60,572 nt of DNA from Trichomonas tenax (Eukaryota > Parabasalia > Trichomonadida > Trichomonadidae), in contig JALKBU010000211.1 in the NCBI GenBank assembly GCA_023091735.1, positions 1 to 60,572 on the forward strand, in the 5' to 3' direction. The notes beneath the pieces are model-generated. The model made no database searches. It had not been told where the DNA came from and saw only the letters and a program-made list of their open reading frames with translations. Positions within the stretch are counted from its first letter, which is position 1. Each line of letters begins with the position of its first letter. The position numbers were made by a program, and so were the translations under genes. Positions 1 through 11,200 of the stretch are shown here, in pieces.

Positions 1-173
1 TTTTCAAAAACTGAATAAATTTTATAAAGTCATTAGTTTCAAAATCAATTTTAACGTTAATTTTGTAAGCAATTCAAAAATTTATTCTCTATATGGGGGA
101 CCCTAGCTTGTAAAATTAACTCTATCGTAAATATTAGTATTAATAAATTATTGCTTTTATAATTTGTGATTTC

Positions 174-242
174 AGTAATTATATAAAAAGATGTTCGCAG
201 AACTCGTGACTTCGCCACGAGTTCTGCGAACATCTAATTACT
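174..242. repeat. Perfect 20-bp-stem hairpin with extended arms
   Basis: Positions 189-208 and 216-235 are exact reverse complements (20 bp) around a 7-nt loop (209-215). A further 7-bp pairing (174-180 with 236-242) lies outside, offset by an 8-nt AT insert (181-188) on the left. TAATTA occurs as a direct repeat at 176-181 and 235-240, although it is itself palindromic. The stem is far richer in G+C than the surrounding DNA. It sits 39 bp before the primase relic. It could be a fold-back element, a cruciform or a structured RNA; the sequence alone does not decide. Confidence 0.85.
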
Positions 243-273
243 AACTATAATTTATTTTTTTAATTATTAAGAA

Positions 274-668
274 ATGACAGCAACAAACAACACAGAACAA
301 TCCGTTAATGAACTCATTAATGAATTAATTGAAACAGAATCAAAAACTTTAAACGAAAGAATCGCAAATAATACGGTCGAGTTAAACAACTATTTGAAAT
401 ATGATGGAGGCAAAGGAAGGAAAACCGGTAATGCTTTATTAATTAATAAAATTTCAAATTTATCCGTCATCGATATTGACATTAATAAATCGTATAACGA
501 AGAATAAAAAGAATTAATCAGAAACATTTATTAAATAAGTTATCAGATTTAGACTTTATCGTTAAAACTGCATCAGAAAGAATGCATATTTATTGTAATA
601 CTGATTTATTCGCTGCTACTTCAAACAGAATGATTAAATTTTATTCATGCGCAGACTTTGATATTTGA
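274..668 (+). pseudogene. Decayed virus-like primase / primase-polymerase N-terminal fragment
   Basis: An ATG at 274 opens 77 codons to a TAA at 505-507. The homologous frame resumes after that stop and a frameshift near 527-530, and runs to a TGA at 666-668. Conserved-looking blocks include a glycine/lysine-rich segment, the hydrophobic-Asp-x-Asp stretch VIDIDIN and, in the second part, the HIYC motif followed by an aromatic Cys-Ala-Asp-Phe block. This order resembles the N-terminal catalytic core of archaeo-eukaryotic-type primases fused to D5-like helicases in large DNA viruses and virus-derived elements. Such virus-like repeat families are known in Trichomonas genomes. No helicase part follows, so this is a short 5' relic. 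The family call is by eye; no search was possible. Confidence 0.5.
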
Positions 669-746
669 GCAACGAAACTTGTAAATTTGGATATTATAAC
701 ATCTTTCCCCAACGTTTTTATTTCCTTTTCTATCACAAATTCAATA

Positions 747-956
747 CTATCCTTTCATAATCATAAATTTATAACCATGTATTTGTTTCGTTTTCTTATT
801 TGTTTTAATAATCCAATCCTTTTTATAATTAAACTAAATTGCTTGATTTAATTTCTTATTATTAATTCTGTTGATTTGCACACTGTTTGGTGTTAAGTCT
901 TCAAGCATAAAATGAATTGTATTTTTCGAATCTTTAAATTCGACGTACTTATTCAT
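747..956 (-). pseudogene. Unrecognised small ORF plus out-of-frame continuation
   Basis: On the minus strand an ATG at 956 opens 40 codons (MNKYVEFKDSKNTIHFMLED at the start) to a TAG at 834. Shifting frame by one continues a similar-looking lysine-rich protein (NYKKDWIIKTNKKTKQIHGY) to a TAG at 747. The even, protein-like composition across the shift suggests a single small gene with one frameshift. It may belong to the same virus-like relic as the primase fragment next door. I do not recognise the family. Confidence 0.3.
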
Positions 957-2163
957 TTATATAAATATTAAAAAAATATATATTTTTAAAATTAAACTTA
1001 ATCCAAAAATGTTTAAACGTGCCCAATTCTTGAAAGCTTACTGTGAAAACATCATGAAATCATTAAATTTCTTCATTTATCCAGCGCGGGCTGCGAGCAA
1101 GCTCGCATCATTTGTGTGTGTACAATTTCTAAGATTTATCAAATGCTAAAAATCAAGTATATTAATATTAAAAGAAACGCTGAGACTTACAGAAGAACAA
1201 AAAAGAAATAATAATGTAAAAACTAGTTTTGGGATCAAATAATTTTAATTCATTTTCACACGCCGTTAATTTTTTATTGATTTGGAATATAAATCGAAAT
1301 ACACGCATTTTTTATTTGGAGGATTAGCGCGTTCACAAAATATTCTATGCTATCTCACAATAGTAATTTTGGGAGGACTATATTAAGCTAATATTCACTC
1401 TTTAATAACTCAATACGGGAACATGGATTCACATATACAAATTTAGTTCGGTGCAAGTTATGATTTTGCTGATTTTGCATTTTTGATTTAGAAGATTCAA
1501 AAATAACAAGATACATTACAAATGAAGTTGAACCGAGTTTAAGATATTGAAATATAATTTCATCGCTTTCATTTTTGTTTATTATCAGGCATCAGCTTTG
1601 ATCTTGTAATCATCCACCATGAAAATTATATTTTACCCCTATTTATAATCAACAGCCCCTTCATTTGAATTCCTACTTTAATTTTTGATAATAAGAAATT
1701 TTACATGTCAAATAAATATCTTATTTTCCAATTTTTTACCTTAAACTTGAGCATAGCTAAAATCTTTCCCGGCCAATGCCATTTATTCATTGGAGTTAAG
1801 GTGCAGCATAAGTTATGAGAGTAATATATAACCAATTCAGATAAACGATCTTATTTTATAGAATGGTTACACGTCAAAATAATTGATTATGATATTCAAA
1901 AGTTTGAATAAAAATACAAAAATGCCACTTTACGTGTCATGTGGTCTACAGACTTGTTATTATCATTTCTCTTTTTTGATGAAATACCAACACTCACATG
2001 TATAAAAATCGATGCACAATGTTATTTTACGAAAACAATAAAACCCAGATTTTATTTAAAAATTGTAAAGAGAACCACAAAATAAATCGAACAAAACAAC
2101 AAGATTTAAAATAAAATTTATTTAATCGACGCTCTCTGAATATTGAGAGCTCCGAAATCAGAA
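957..2163. other. Gene-poor AT-rich interval with degenerate coding traces
   Basis: No supported gene. It holds a 46-codon plus-strand ORF from 1009 with no recognisable family, a small GC-rich palindrome at 1092-1107 (TGCGAGC-AA-GCTCGCA), and plus-strand stretches around 1390-1680 that look like protein broken by many stops. The last 470 bp carry three copies of the ACRYGWCA motif, listed separately. Confidence 0.5.
1703..1939. promoter_or_regulatory. Three ACRYGWCA motifs upstream of the 2164 gene
   Basis: ACATGTCA at 1703-1710, ACACGTCA at 1869-1876 and ACGTGTCA at 1932-1939, each preceded by TTT or TTA and mostly followed by A/T-rich sequence. Similar copies cluster before several other genes in the window. 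A regulatory role is inferred from recurrence only. Confidence 0.4.
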
Positions 2164-3132
2164 ATGAGAAACGATGGAAAGATTGAGTTAATAGAGTACG
2201 ACATGGCAGCAATAGAGGCCCTCCCTGGAGATGAGAAAGCTGAAGAAGAAGAAAAGGTTGTTAACAAGGTCGAATTTAATTCAATTGATGAAGAGTCTTC
2301 TGATGATGAAGAATATATCAAAAACTATAAAAAGAACTCTCATAGATGCAACAGCATTGTACAGTTCTCGTTTATCTTCTTTATAGCAATCAATTTGATT
2401 TTTGTTCTCCTTCCAGAAAAGTCAAAGACACAAAATTTGGTTGTAAATCCCGAAAACACAATGCAGAAGTTCATGAATAACATCAATTTTTACCTTAAAT
2501 CACCCTATGAATTTGCCAATGAAATTGATGATACAATTAATGAGCTAAGAATACTACTTGTCCATCCAACTATGTCAAATATTGCCAAAGAGTATACAGA
2601 AAAAGGAAAGTTGTTACCTAAAGTTCAGAGCGCAATTCAAAGCATTGCCAACTACTGTGATAGAGAGACCAACATGTTCCTTCTCGAGAGGTTCATTGGA
2701 GTATTGCATGATTATGCAATATTAAACCAGAATTACATGATTGAGAAGAAAACAATGGTTAAATTGCTTTCTGAATGCGAGGACAATGAGAACATTCTTA
2801 AGCAGGTCTTTGGACTCCTCTTTACACAGGCAAACTCAAGAAATGGACAATTTTATAATGGAATTTATAAAGATCTTGCCGAATACCTTAATCCACAGTC
2901 CCACATCGGATACATCATCGACACCATCAGGTTCTTCCATAAAATGATCACTGAGAACAAACTTCCGAAATCAGAATCCGAACACGTTTGCCGTGTTTTC
3001 ACGTACATCAACTTCACAATGCTCCCACTGGGCATAAAAGCAGAGTTCTGCGATGTTCACCGTTTCGCGACTTGTTTGGAGATCGGAAAATCTAAGATAG
3101 AGGATTCAAGTTATTGCTACCGCCACAATTGA
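2164..3132 (+). CDS. Conserved-looking single-TM protein of unknown function
   Basis: 322 residues from the ATG at 2164; the frame is open further upstream but has no earlier ATG. The N-terminal 60 residues are acidic, with EEEE and ESSDDEE runs, and probably cytosolic. Residues about 65-83 form one hydrophobic helix (QFSFIFFIAINLIFVLL). The remaining ~240 residues are soluble and predicted helical, with scattered cysteines near the C-terminus (CRVF, CDVHRFATCLE, YCYRHN) that could pair if lumenal. No signal peptide or known domain is seen. The topology suggests a type II membrane protein. It stops at TGA 3130-3132. It lies upstream of the cyclase pseudogene but is separated from it by 1.9 kb. 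The frame is intact and codon use is gene-like, so I take it as real. Confidence 0.75.
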   Translation: MRNDGKIELIEYDMAAIEALPGDEKAEEEEKVVNKVEFNSIDEESSDDEEYIKNYKKNSHRCNSIVQFSFIFFIAINLIFVLLPEKSKTQNLVVNPENTMQKFMNNINFYLKSPYEFANEIDDTINELRILLVHPTMSNIAKEYTEKGKLLPKVQSAIQSIANYCDRETNMFLLERFIGVLHDYAILNQNYMIEKKTMVKLLSECEDNENILKQVFGLLFTQANSRNGQFYNGIYKDLAEYLNPQSHIGYIIDTIRFFHKMITENKLPKSESEHVCRVFTYINFTMLPLGIKAEFCDVHRFATCLEIGKSKIEDSSYCYRHN

Positions 3133-5038
3133 TCTCCTTTTCATGTATATATTGTTTCTTAAACAGCCAAAATCTTAAATTTCCTAATTTATTTTTTTCT
3201 ATTTGAATTTCGTTGTGTAATACGAAAATAATCTGTTTAATTCGGTGTGTTTTGATGTTTGTCAAATTATGTACACCAAAACCATTTTTTTTGTACATTG
3301 ACCTTTCGGTTAGAACACATGAAGATACATAATTCGTGTCAACTTAAGCCTATTTTATATGTATTTATAACATTGCATTTACTATAAACGAAGCAATTTG
3401 TGTGAGATAATATTATTTTTCTTCATCACAAAATTCATCATTTCTGATCGTGATAGTCTAAACATAGACAATATTAACGAAAAGGAAATAAACATTAATA
3501 TCTGTCAATGAATTTCTCCATATTAAAAATAGAAATAAAAGCAAAATAAGATGTTTTTCTCCGACCCATATTTCAAATCGACTTTATTAAAACTTTTTCG
3601 ACCAAATTTCGTTAATCTTATAGAGCTCTTTATACATAACACATGCAATAAAAGTTTATCAAATGTCGATGTTCACTTTTTAAGTTACCGCAAACAGAGT
3701 AATGAGCTCCTTTTGAGTTTTTTGCTTACATTGATGAAAACTCGATATCTATTGAAGGGTTTCAACTAAAAGTTCTAGAGTAGAATAGCCACATGATTGT
3801 GAAGCTAGTGGTAAAGTTTTAAAGTATAAAATTGAGTGTTTGTGAACTTTCTTCGATGTAAAATATTCATAATTTTTTTTCATTAATCAAAAATCCACTG
3901 TAAGATATCTCCCATATGATTTAAATATTGATACAAAACAGAATGGCTCAGTTTTGAAGACTCAATTGACTCGAAAAAAATTCATTTCATGAATTGCTAA
4001 TCTGCTGTGATTTCATAATGCAAACACTATTGAGATGATAGAAATTCATGCATTTCATTTGTGACTCCTAAAAAAGAGCGATTGCTTTGAAAATATTTAT
4101 ATTCAATGGCGCCACGTGGCATTGCATATATTCATTCGTGTTATCTTTGGTTTTGAAGATTTATTTCAAGTTCTTTTTGGTCTGAACGTAAGGACTGAAA
4201 ATTGGCCTTCTGTAAACAGTCGTTAGAATAGCTTTGGAGTGTGTTATTTGTGTTATTTTTTCAGACTTAGACTGAGCACTTTTTGCATAGAATTTTTCAT
4301 AAAAATTATACGATGCGTAAATCGTTTGTAAAGTGCATTTTAAATATCCTAAAATTATAATCAAAAATCAATTTTAAGAGTTAAAACACCGCCCAAAATT
4401 AATGAATGATTTTTATTGAAGTTAAATATTTATGCAATGTTGTACGATGGCTTGAAAAAATTTTCAATCTGTGCTATCAAAAAATTGCATAATCTATTCA
4501 AATTTTTTGAATATGGATATTTTACGTCATTGTTCACATTGATATTATGCTTATAACAGTCAACAGGAGCACTTTTGCAAAGTCCATTCGAATTTTTCAA
4601 CATCATTAGATTTTTCAATTTCTTTTCTTCAATCGAACAATTTTTTTTGAAATTTTTTAAATCAAAAGTTTGAAACGATATTTTTTAATCTAGGTATTCT
4701 ACGGGCGTGTTCCTCACAATATTGAGGGAGCCACTTGAAAAAAATTGAGAGGAGTACCTAGATTAAAAATGTAGTTTACTCTGTCTGCATTTATAAGCTT
4801 GAAGACATATGACGCGTTTTTAAGTTTTCTTCAAATTTTACATTTAAAAAATTGGCTGCGTTTAAATACATTCCGTTTGTTATTTTAGAAAGAAAAAATT
4901 TAGCAATTTTTTGAATGCTGTTTAAAAAAATACAATTCAATAGTCTCGTTATGAATTTTTCCCTCCATATTTGTGACCTATAGCTACGAAGAACCATTAC
5001 GATCTCATTCAATTTTTTTATGCCTATCACTTCATTTT
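3133..5038. other. Intergenic, no supported gene
   Basis: About 1.9 kb of AT-rich DNA. Short ORFs (for example 72 codons from the ATG at 3551) show no recognisable motif and I do not support them. The only clear structure is the 88-bp inverted-repeat element at 4682-4769. Confidence 0.5.
4682..4769. repeat. 88-bp element with perfect 15-bp terminal inverted repeats
   Basis: 4682-4696 (TTTTTAATCTAGGTA) and 4755-4769 are exact reverse complements. The 58-bp interior includes an inner short palindrome (CCTCA...TGAGG, 4712-4727). It is relatively GC-rich in an AT-rich setting. The size and arms suit a MITE-like or fold-back element. No convincing target-site duplication is visible. Confidence 0.55.
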
Positions 5039-5044
5039 TCATTT
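5039..5044 (+). promoter_or_regulatory. Initiator-like TCATTT
   Basis: TCATTT with the presumed +1 A at 5041, 13 nt before the cyclase ATG at 5054; a second TCATTT lies at 5032-5037. It matches the trichomonad initiator consensus TCA(C/T)(A/T) at the usual distance. Confidence 0.55.
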
Positions 5045-5053
5045 TTGAAAAGA

Positions 5054-8029
5054 ATGGAAGAGGCAACAGCAACTAGCACTCATTCAACAGATAATACACA
5101 TGAGTCAAGATCACACTCATATGGTGATTTGGTTGATGTTCCATTCTCAGAGAGATGGAAAGTTGTTGGCAATGTTGGATCAAATCTATGACATAGATGA
5201 TATCTCTATCATTAAGAGTGTTGGAATGTTCAAAGAGCTTCTTCAAGTTGGATTCATCCATTGCCATCCTGTTTGTTATTCCTTCAAGATATTCAAACTT
5301 GGAGTCGTCGAGTATTCAAATATGATGGTCATTTGGAGCGTTTATGCGAAATTCACTGCAATTTATCCAGAACTCGTTGATCAATTGATGTTCATCGAAC
5401 AAAGTCTCGCTACAGCAAAACCAGACAATAAAATTACCCAAACGATCATTTTAGGTTCAGTCGATGATATCATCAGAACAAGAGAGTCAAAGCTAACAAC
5501 AGAACTCAAAGAAAAGATATCAAAATCTCAAAATTGTTCAACAAAGCAAAAGCAAGACTGAGAAATGTCTGGGATTTGACTTTGCAGGGAAACATCCAAG
5601 AAATCGACCAGGCAGTCAAAACTTCAGTTTCTTCAGTTAACGAATGCGAAGATGAAATGAACCACATTTTGATGCAGTATCACAAGAACAAATACGTCAT
5701 GAGGCAATATATTTCGTTCTTGAATTATATCAAAGGAGATCCTTTTGCCACAAAACAAGCTTACGAGAGACTTGTGAAGCTGAATAAAGGCACTGATGAT
5801 CAGTGTGATACAATTCATGAACTCGGAATGATTGCATTCCCGAATATAATGGATTATGCAATGAATTCTGATTCATTGAAGATCAATGATGTTGGAAGAA
5901 TATGGCCTTGATGATACTGTTGACATCAAAACAATAGAATCAATTTCCCAACAGATTGAAGAACAAAAGATTCCTGTAATATCATACATTTATTTTACTA
6001 AATTGTTCGTTTTTATTCTTCTCATTTTCGCTCCTCTTTTAATGGCTTTAATGTATTATCCATTTACAGATGACCTTAAGATCCCAATTTCCTTCATGAA
6101 AGTAATTGCGCAGACAAGAGATATATTAACAATGATTACTGTCTATACAACAAGATATTTGATGGTGATGCTCGATGATCCAAAGAACATGTCAAGAAAG
6201 ATTCTTTATGATCTCTCTCCTCCAATCAACCTTTCATACGAAGCTTTTCAAGGTGCAAATACCACGAAAACAATCTTCCAATATGTTGCTCAAACAGTAA
6301 GCATGACTAACGCTGAAATGACCGATATAAGATCCTATAGACCAAGTAATCCTTTCATTGAACATGTCAGAGATTTGATTTTCAAGAGCATTACGAAGTA
6401 CAATATCTTTTTCAACAGCACAAGTTTTATCACTACAAACGCTTCTGTTTCAGATATCAGTTACATGATGGCGGAAACTGTTGGAAAGCTTTGCGATTGA
6501 GCAAATGTAACTCCATCTGATGCAGCAGGTTCAGATTCATTGACAGCGAGAAACAATTTAGGTGCTCCTTTCTTAAATCTCAATGAAGCTTTGGGAAAAA
6601 TGATTGATTTCCTGAAAGATCTTAACAACATATAATCAGAAATACTTCATTTCTATAATCATTGCTTGCACTGCTTTAAATATAATCGCGTATTTGTTCA
6701 TTTATGTGACACAATTCAGAAAACTTTTTCGTAACAGAAACAAAATTTTGACGACTTTAACGACTCTCCCAAAAGCAACAATTTTGGCTATTTCTGCCTC
6801 ATACACAAAAGTTAAAGGCGACGAAAAGAATCAAACATCAAGCGCATTAAATATAGAACTTTCTAAACAAGAAGAGAGTATTATAAAACTGTTCACAGTA
6901 ATATCCGAAGATTCTTCTGAAGAGTCGATTTATGTTATCAACGGATTATGTTTCCTTTGTTTAGTTTTAAATGGATGCATTTCTTATTACATTTCAATGA
7001 CGTGTTACATTGATTCATCTGATAGCGTCGTTTATAATTGCCATCACATTGATTACTTGTTTGGCTCGAATGCTTTCTTACACGGAATCATTGCTCAAAT
7101 TTATGATGCTGCTTTAGCAAAATATAATCCAGTGTTTGAACATACAATTAGGAGTGTTGAAGATGAAGTCCTAAAGATTGAAGCAAGATTACCAAATCTC
7201 GTTGATTATCTGCCACGACAACATTGATTTGATTTTCACTCAATCATTGAACTTAATTTATCAAAAGTCGGAGACAGAAAAGGTTTATTTTGAGTTCCCT
7301 TCCAATTCATTTTCTGGGAAGAAGATATTCTCAGGAACAAATGAGACAGAAATTATGATGCACGAGAAACTGATTCAGGACGAGAAGAAGAGATCAGATT
7401 TGATGCTGGCTTCAATTCTTCCTCCAATGTTAGTACCAAGAGTTCAAGCTGGAGAGAAGAACATTTCATTCGCTGTTCAGAGCACAACAATTCTGTTTAT
7501 GGATGTCGTTTCGTTCACATTGTGGTGTGGATCTCACTATGCACAGTATGTGATGAGGATGTTGAACATAATGTACAAAGAGTTCGATGCGATCACGAAT
7601 ACACACAAGACAATGACGAAGATCAAATGCATCCGAGACTGTTACATGACAGCTGGCGGAATATTTGATGATGTCAATCAACCCGCAGTTCACGCGAAAG
7701 AAGTTGTTGACTTTGGATGCCTCGCAGTCAAGAGGTTACAAGAGATTGATGAACGAGAGAACGAATCATTGCAAATCAGAGTCGGAGTCAACACAGGAGG
7801 ACCAATCGTTGCAGGTGTCATTGGAACAGAGAAACCAACATTCGAGATTCTCGGTCCTGCGATCAACATTGCACACAAAATGGAATCTCACGGTGTTCCA
7901 ATGCGCGCCCATATCTCGAGACCAGTCTACGAACTCATTTATGGTCAGCAGTTTAATATTCAAGACAGAAGTGAAATCGATATTAAGAACGGAAAGACGA
8001 TGACATATCTCATCGATCCAAATCAATAA
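5054..8029 (+). pseudogene. Trichomonad-type membrane adenylyl/guanylyl cyclase pseudogene
   Basis: A decayed member of the multi-TM class III cyclase family amplified in trichomonads. The start (ATG 5054, acidic Ser/Thr-rich leader ending DVPFSERW) is family-like. The long first membrane domain is then missing, and the sequence jumps near 5164 to the block DDISIIKSVGMFKELLQVGF. Later parts follow in successive frames: 5164-5561, about 5534-5911, 5908-6500, an in-frame TGA (6498-6500), 6694-7227, and about 7220-8029. Two hydrophobic segments remain near 5980-6060 and 6935-7000. The final part is a complete-looking cyclase catalytic domain (about 7460-8026). It has the metal-site block FMDVVSF, a TKIK lysine block, RDCYM where the family usually has GDCYM, and a C-terminal GPAIN segment. 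At least four frameshifts plus one stop make a full-length product impossible. Confidence 0.88.
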
Positions 8030-8208
8030 ATGTTATTTTGTTTGTTTTTATTAAATTAATTTATGCCATAAATCTTATTACACATTTATATATTAATGCG
8101 ATGATATAATTTCATGAATGATGTTAATTTTTCCAACTTCATTTCAAAATAGAGTTGGAATTAAAATACATATCTAGTTATTTTATTAAACAAACAAACA
8201 AACAAAAA

Positions 8209-11200
8209 TCAAATAAATTTTGATAATGGTATCAAATCAGAGCAATCTGAGAGCGTTATTTTGTCCTTATTGAAGAACAAAATCGTTCTCGATTCGCTAT
8301 TCAAGCAGAAATCGATGTAATTTGATACCAAGATCTTCTTCGCAAATCCACTGATAATATGGGTCAAAAGGAAATCAATATCAGTCTTTGTTGCGAAGAA
8401 ATCGAATCCGGAAATGGTAACAAGTTTGTGGAATGGATATTCGTACTTGCGAACTTCAATACCAGTTTGTGTGTAGAAATAGGAATTCTTCTTAGTTGAA
8501 ACAGCAATGTAACTGAATCCTTCACTGATTTCAACCCTAACTGGAGTGTATTTAATCAGAATATCATAAATGAGGCGCTTCCTGCGCACGTTGAATAAAT
8601 AAAGATGACCATTAGTGATTACAGCCATAATTAAGTAAGTATCGGAAATGTAATAATCGATGATTTTCTCGTTGACTTTGAAGATGAATTCAACGTCTTC
8701 GATAACAACTTCATAACCTGTTTCAATGTAAGAGAAAAGTTGTCCATTTGATGATGTCTTATATCTCATGCATCTGTTGATATCTTTGCTTTCGACTTTA
8801 TACGGAGTGTAAACAATTGGTTGTCCAACATTTGTGATTGCAATCATGCATTCATAAGAACGCGTGAAAGCTCTTTCTGGAACTTCATATTCACGTCTCG
8901 ATTTGAGTTCTTTCGAACCTGGTTGAAGAATATATTGCTTAAGAACAGCATCTTTTTTAACGAAAATGTGGAATTTATTATCTGTTGCTGGAAATGCTGT
9001 AACAAAATCTGCATTTGAAATTGGAATGGAGTAAGTTTGCTCGAAATTATAATTATCAAATTTGACGTTTCTGATCTTGAAATCAACATTCAAGTTTCTC
9101 ATCCATTTGATTAACTTCTCTCTGAATTCATCAGTTTCGATTGATCTCCTCAAGTTATACAAAAATTCGTATTTATCACGGCAGAACTTTGGAATGTGAT
9201 CATCTGGAAAAATTGAATCAAAGTTGAAGAAGAAATCAGCCAAAAGGAAGTTCTTCTCGAATTCATCTTCGAGCCTATAAATCTTCTTTCCTACAGCTCT
9301 CGTGACAGGCGGAGGATCAGAGAAATCGAGATCATTCGAGAAATCTCTTAGCAAAGTGAAATCTTCGATATCCCAAAGGAATCTTGGGAATATTGGATAA
9401 CATGATTGACAATTGAAACTTCTCCCAAAGAACTTTTCGTTCAAGTCGAGGATAACATTAAATGACGTTTCGTTTGAGTTGAATTCGAAAACTATTTTGT
9501 TAAAAGCAGAGAAGAATGGCTTTTGAATTTCAGCAGCATTTGCATTATCGAACTGAAGCAAGAAAGAGTTTCCATCAACAAATCTTATTTCCATGTCTTT
9601 GGCAACTTTTCTTACGTATTTAATTTTGTCGGAGCTGAATTTAACTTCTTTGGATTTCGTTGTGTAAATGAGTTTGTTTCCATCAATTCTGATTGCTGCT
9701 TCTTTAATCGAAGTCAAAGAAACTCTCAAACAGCGATTGACTTTGAGATCGAATGGAACCGCAATGATATTGAATGAATCAGGTTTCTTCGGTCTTTTGA
9801 CTTTGAATATCATTGGAACTCCGTTATAAAGATGTCTGTCTTTGATAAATCTTGGTTTAAATTCAAGTGGCTTCGAATAAGATCTTTCGATGTGTCCAAT
9901 GAACTTCTCGAGATAGTGACTTGCCAAGTTCTTTGCAGCAAAAGTATCAGCAACATTATTGCTTTGTTCGATGAAGATTTCTTGTGATAGATGATTCTTT
10001 GTGATTTCAATGGAGTCTATGAATTTCTGTCTCAAGTGATCATGAATCTTTGTGATGTCTTCGAATTGCTGGACATTGTGGATTAAACTGCTGTCGAAGA
10101 TTTTGAGAATCATATCTCTGACATCTTTCTCAAACTGCGTCGTATTCTTGATTTCGTTGTAATAAAACAGACAAAGATCTTTGATCTCTGTGTTATATTC
10201 GAATGCATCATAAAGTGTTGTGAAACTAAAGTTATTAAACAATGAAACCATGTTTTCTAAACTCGATATTTCACTTGAATCTCTTGAAAGATCAAAGTTT
10301 GTTTTGACGACTTTAGAAAGTTCTTTTCTGACTATATTATAATTCATCGAGAACGACAAAGCACACGAACAACAGATAAAGAGTTCTTCAATGAATCTTT
10401 TGTTTCTCACTTTCTTTGCTGCTTTGAGGAATGTGAGAAGAAGCTGATCACTGCATAAAGATTTCTCTTGGAATAAGAAAACGATATTGAATAAAATCAT
10501 AAAATTGACATCAGGCCAAACATTGTTGTTGATCAATTCCAAGATGATAACAAATGAATCCATTTGCAAAAATTGATGTGACGTCAAACATTGCTGAACA
10601 ATTGGAAGATACCAAGTTCCATCAAATGAAATCTGTTTCAACATATCATGATTATTCAATAAAGAGAATATCACAGGTAAAACATTGGTTTGTAATCTGT
10701 TCATGCTGAGAATGAATGTGAATGTGTTTGGATATAACTGAATGTTTTCAATCATGTCAGCAAGAAGATCATTGACGAATGGAGAATTCATGTATTTCTG
10801 TGCAAGTTGCATATATAAAACGTGGATCTTTGGATGCTTAAGTTTGTGCATTGCCTGACAGTATAATATTACTGTTGTCTTCTCATCGGGTGGTTTGTAT
10901 TGAGCCAATTTTTGAGCAAAGTCTGGATCAAGGTTCAAAATTTCTGTTGCTAAATCTCTGATGATTTCGATGAATGGATTTGGATTTTCAGCTTCAATCA
11001 ACAATGAATGCAAAATATCAATATCAGGAAGAGTCATTGCATAAATGCCTAATTTCTTCACGAAATAGAGCATTGTTTGATTGCATTTTTCTCTCCCTTT
11101 GTCATCAATTTTTCTGTTGAGTTTGACCTCGTGTGCGTGAACTTTATCGCGTTTTGTTCTGCTGAAAAGCAATCTGTAGTAAAGCAAACATTCAGCAAAG

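Noticed and set aside
274..507. 77-codon ORF as an intact small gene
   Set aside because: The same protein family continues in frame-shifted sequence after its stop, so it is a fragment, not a small gene.
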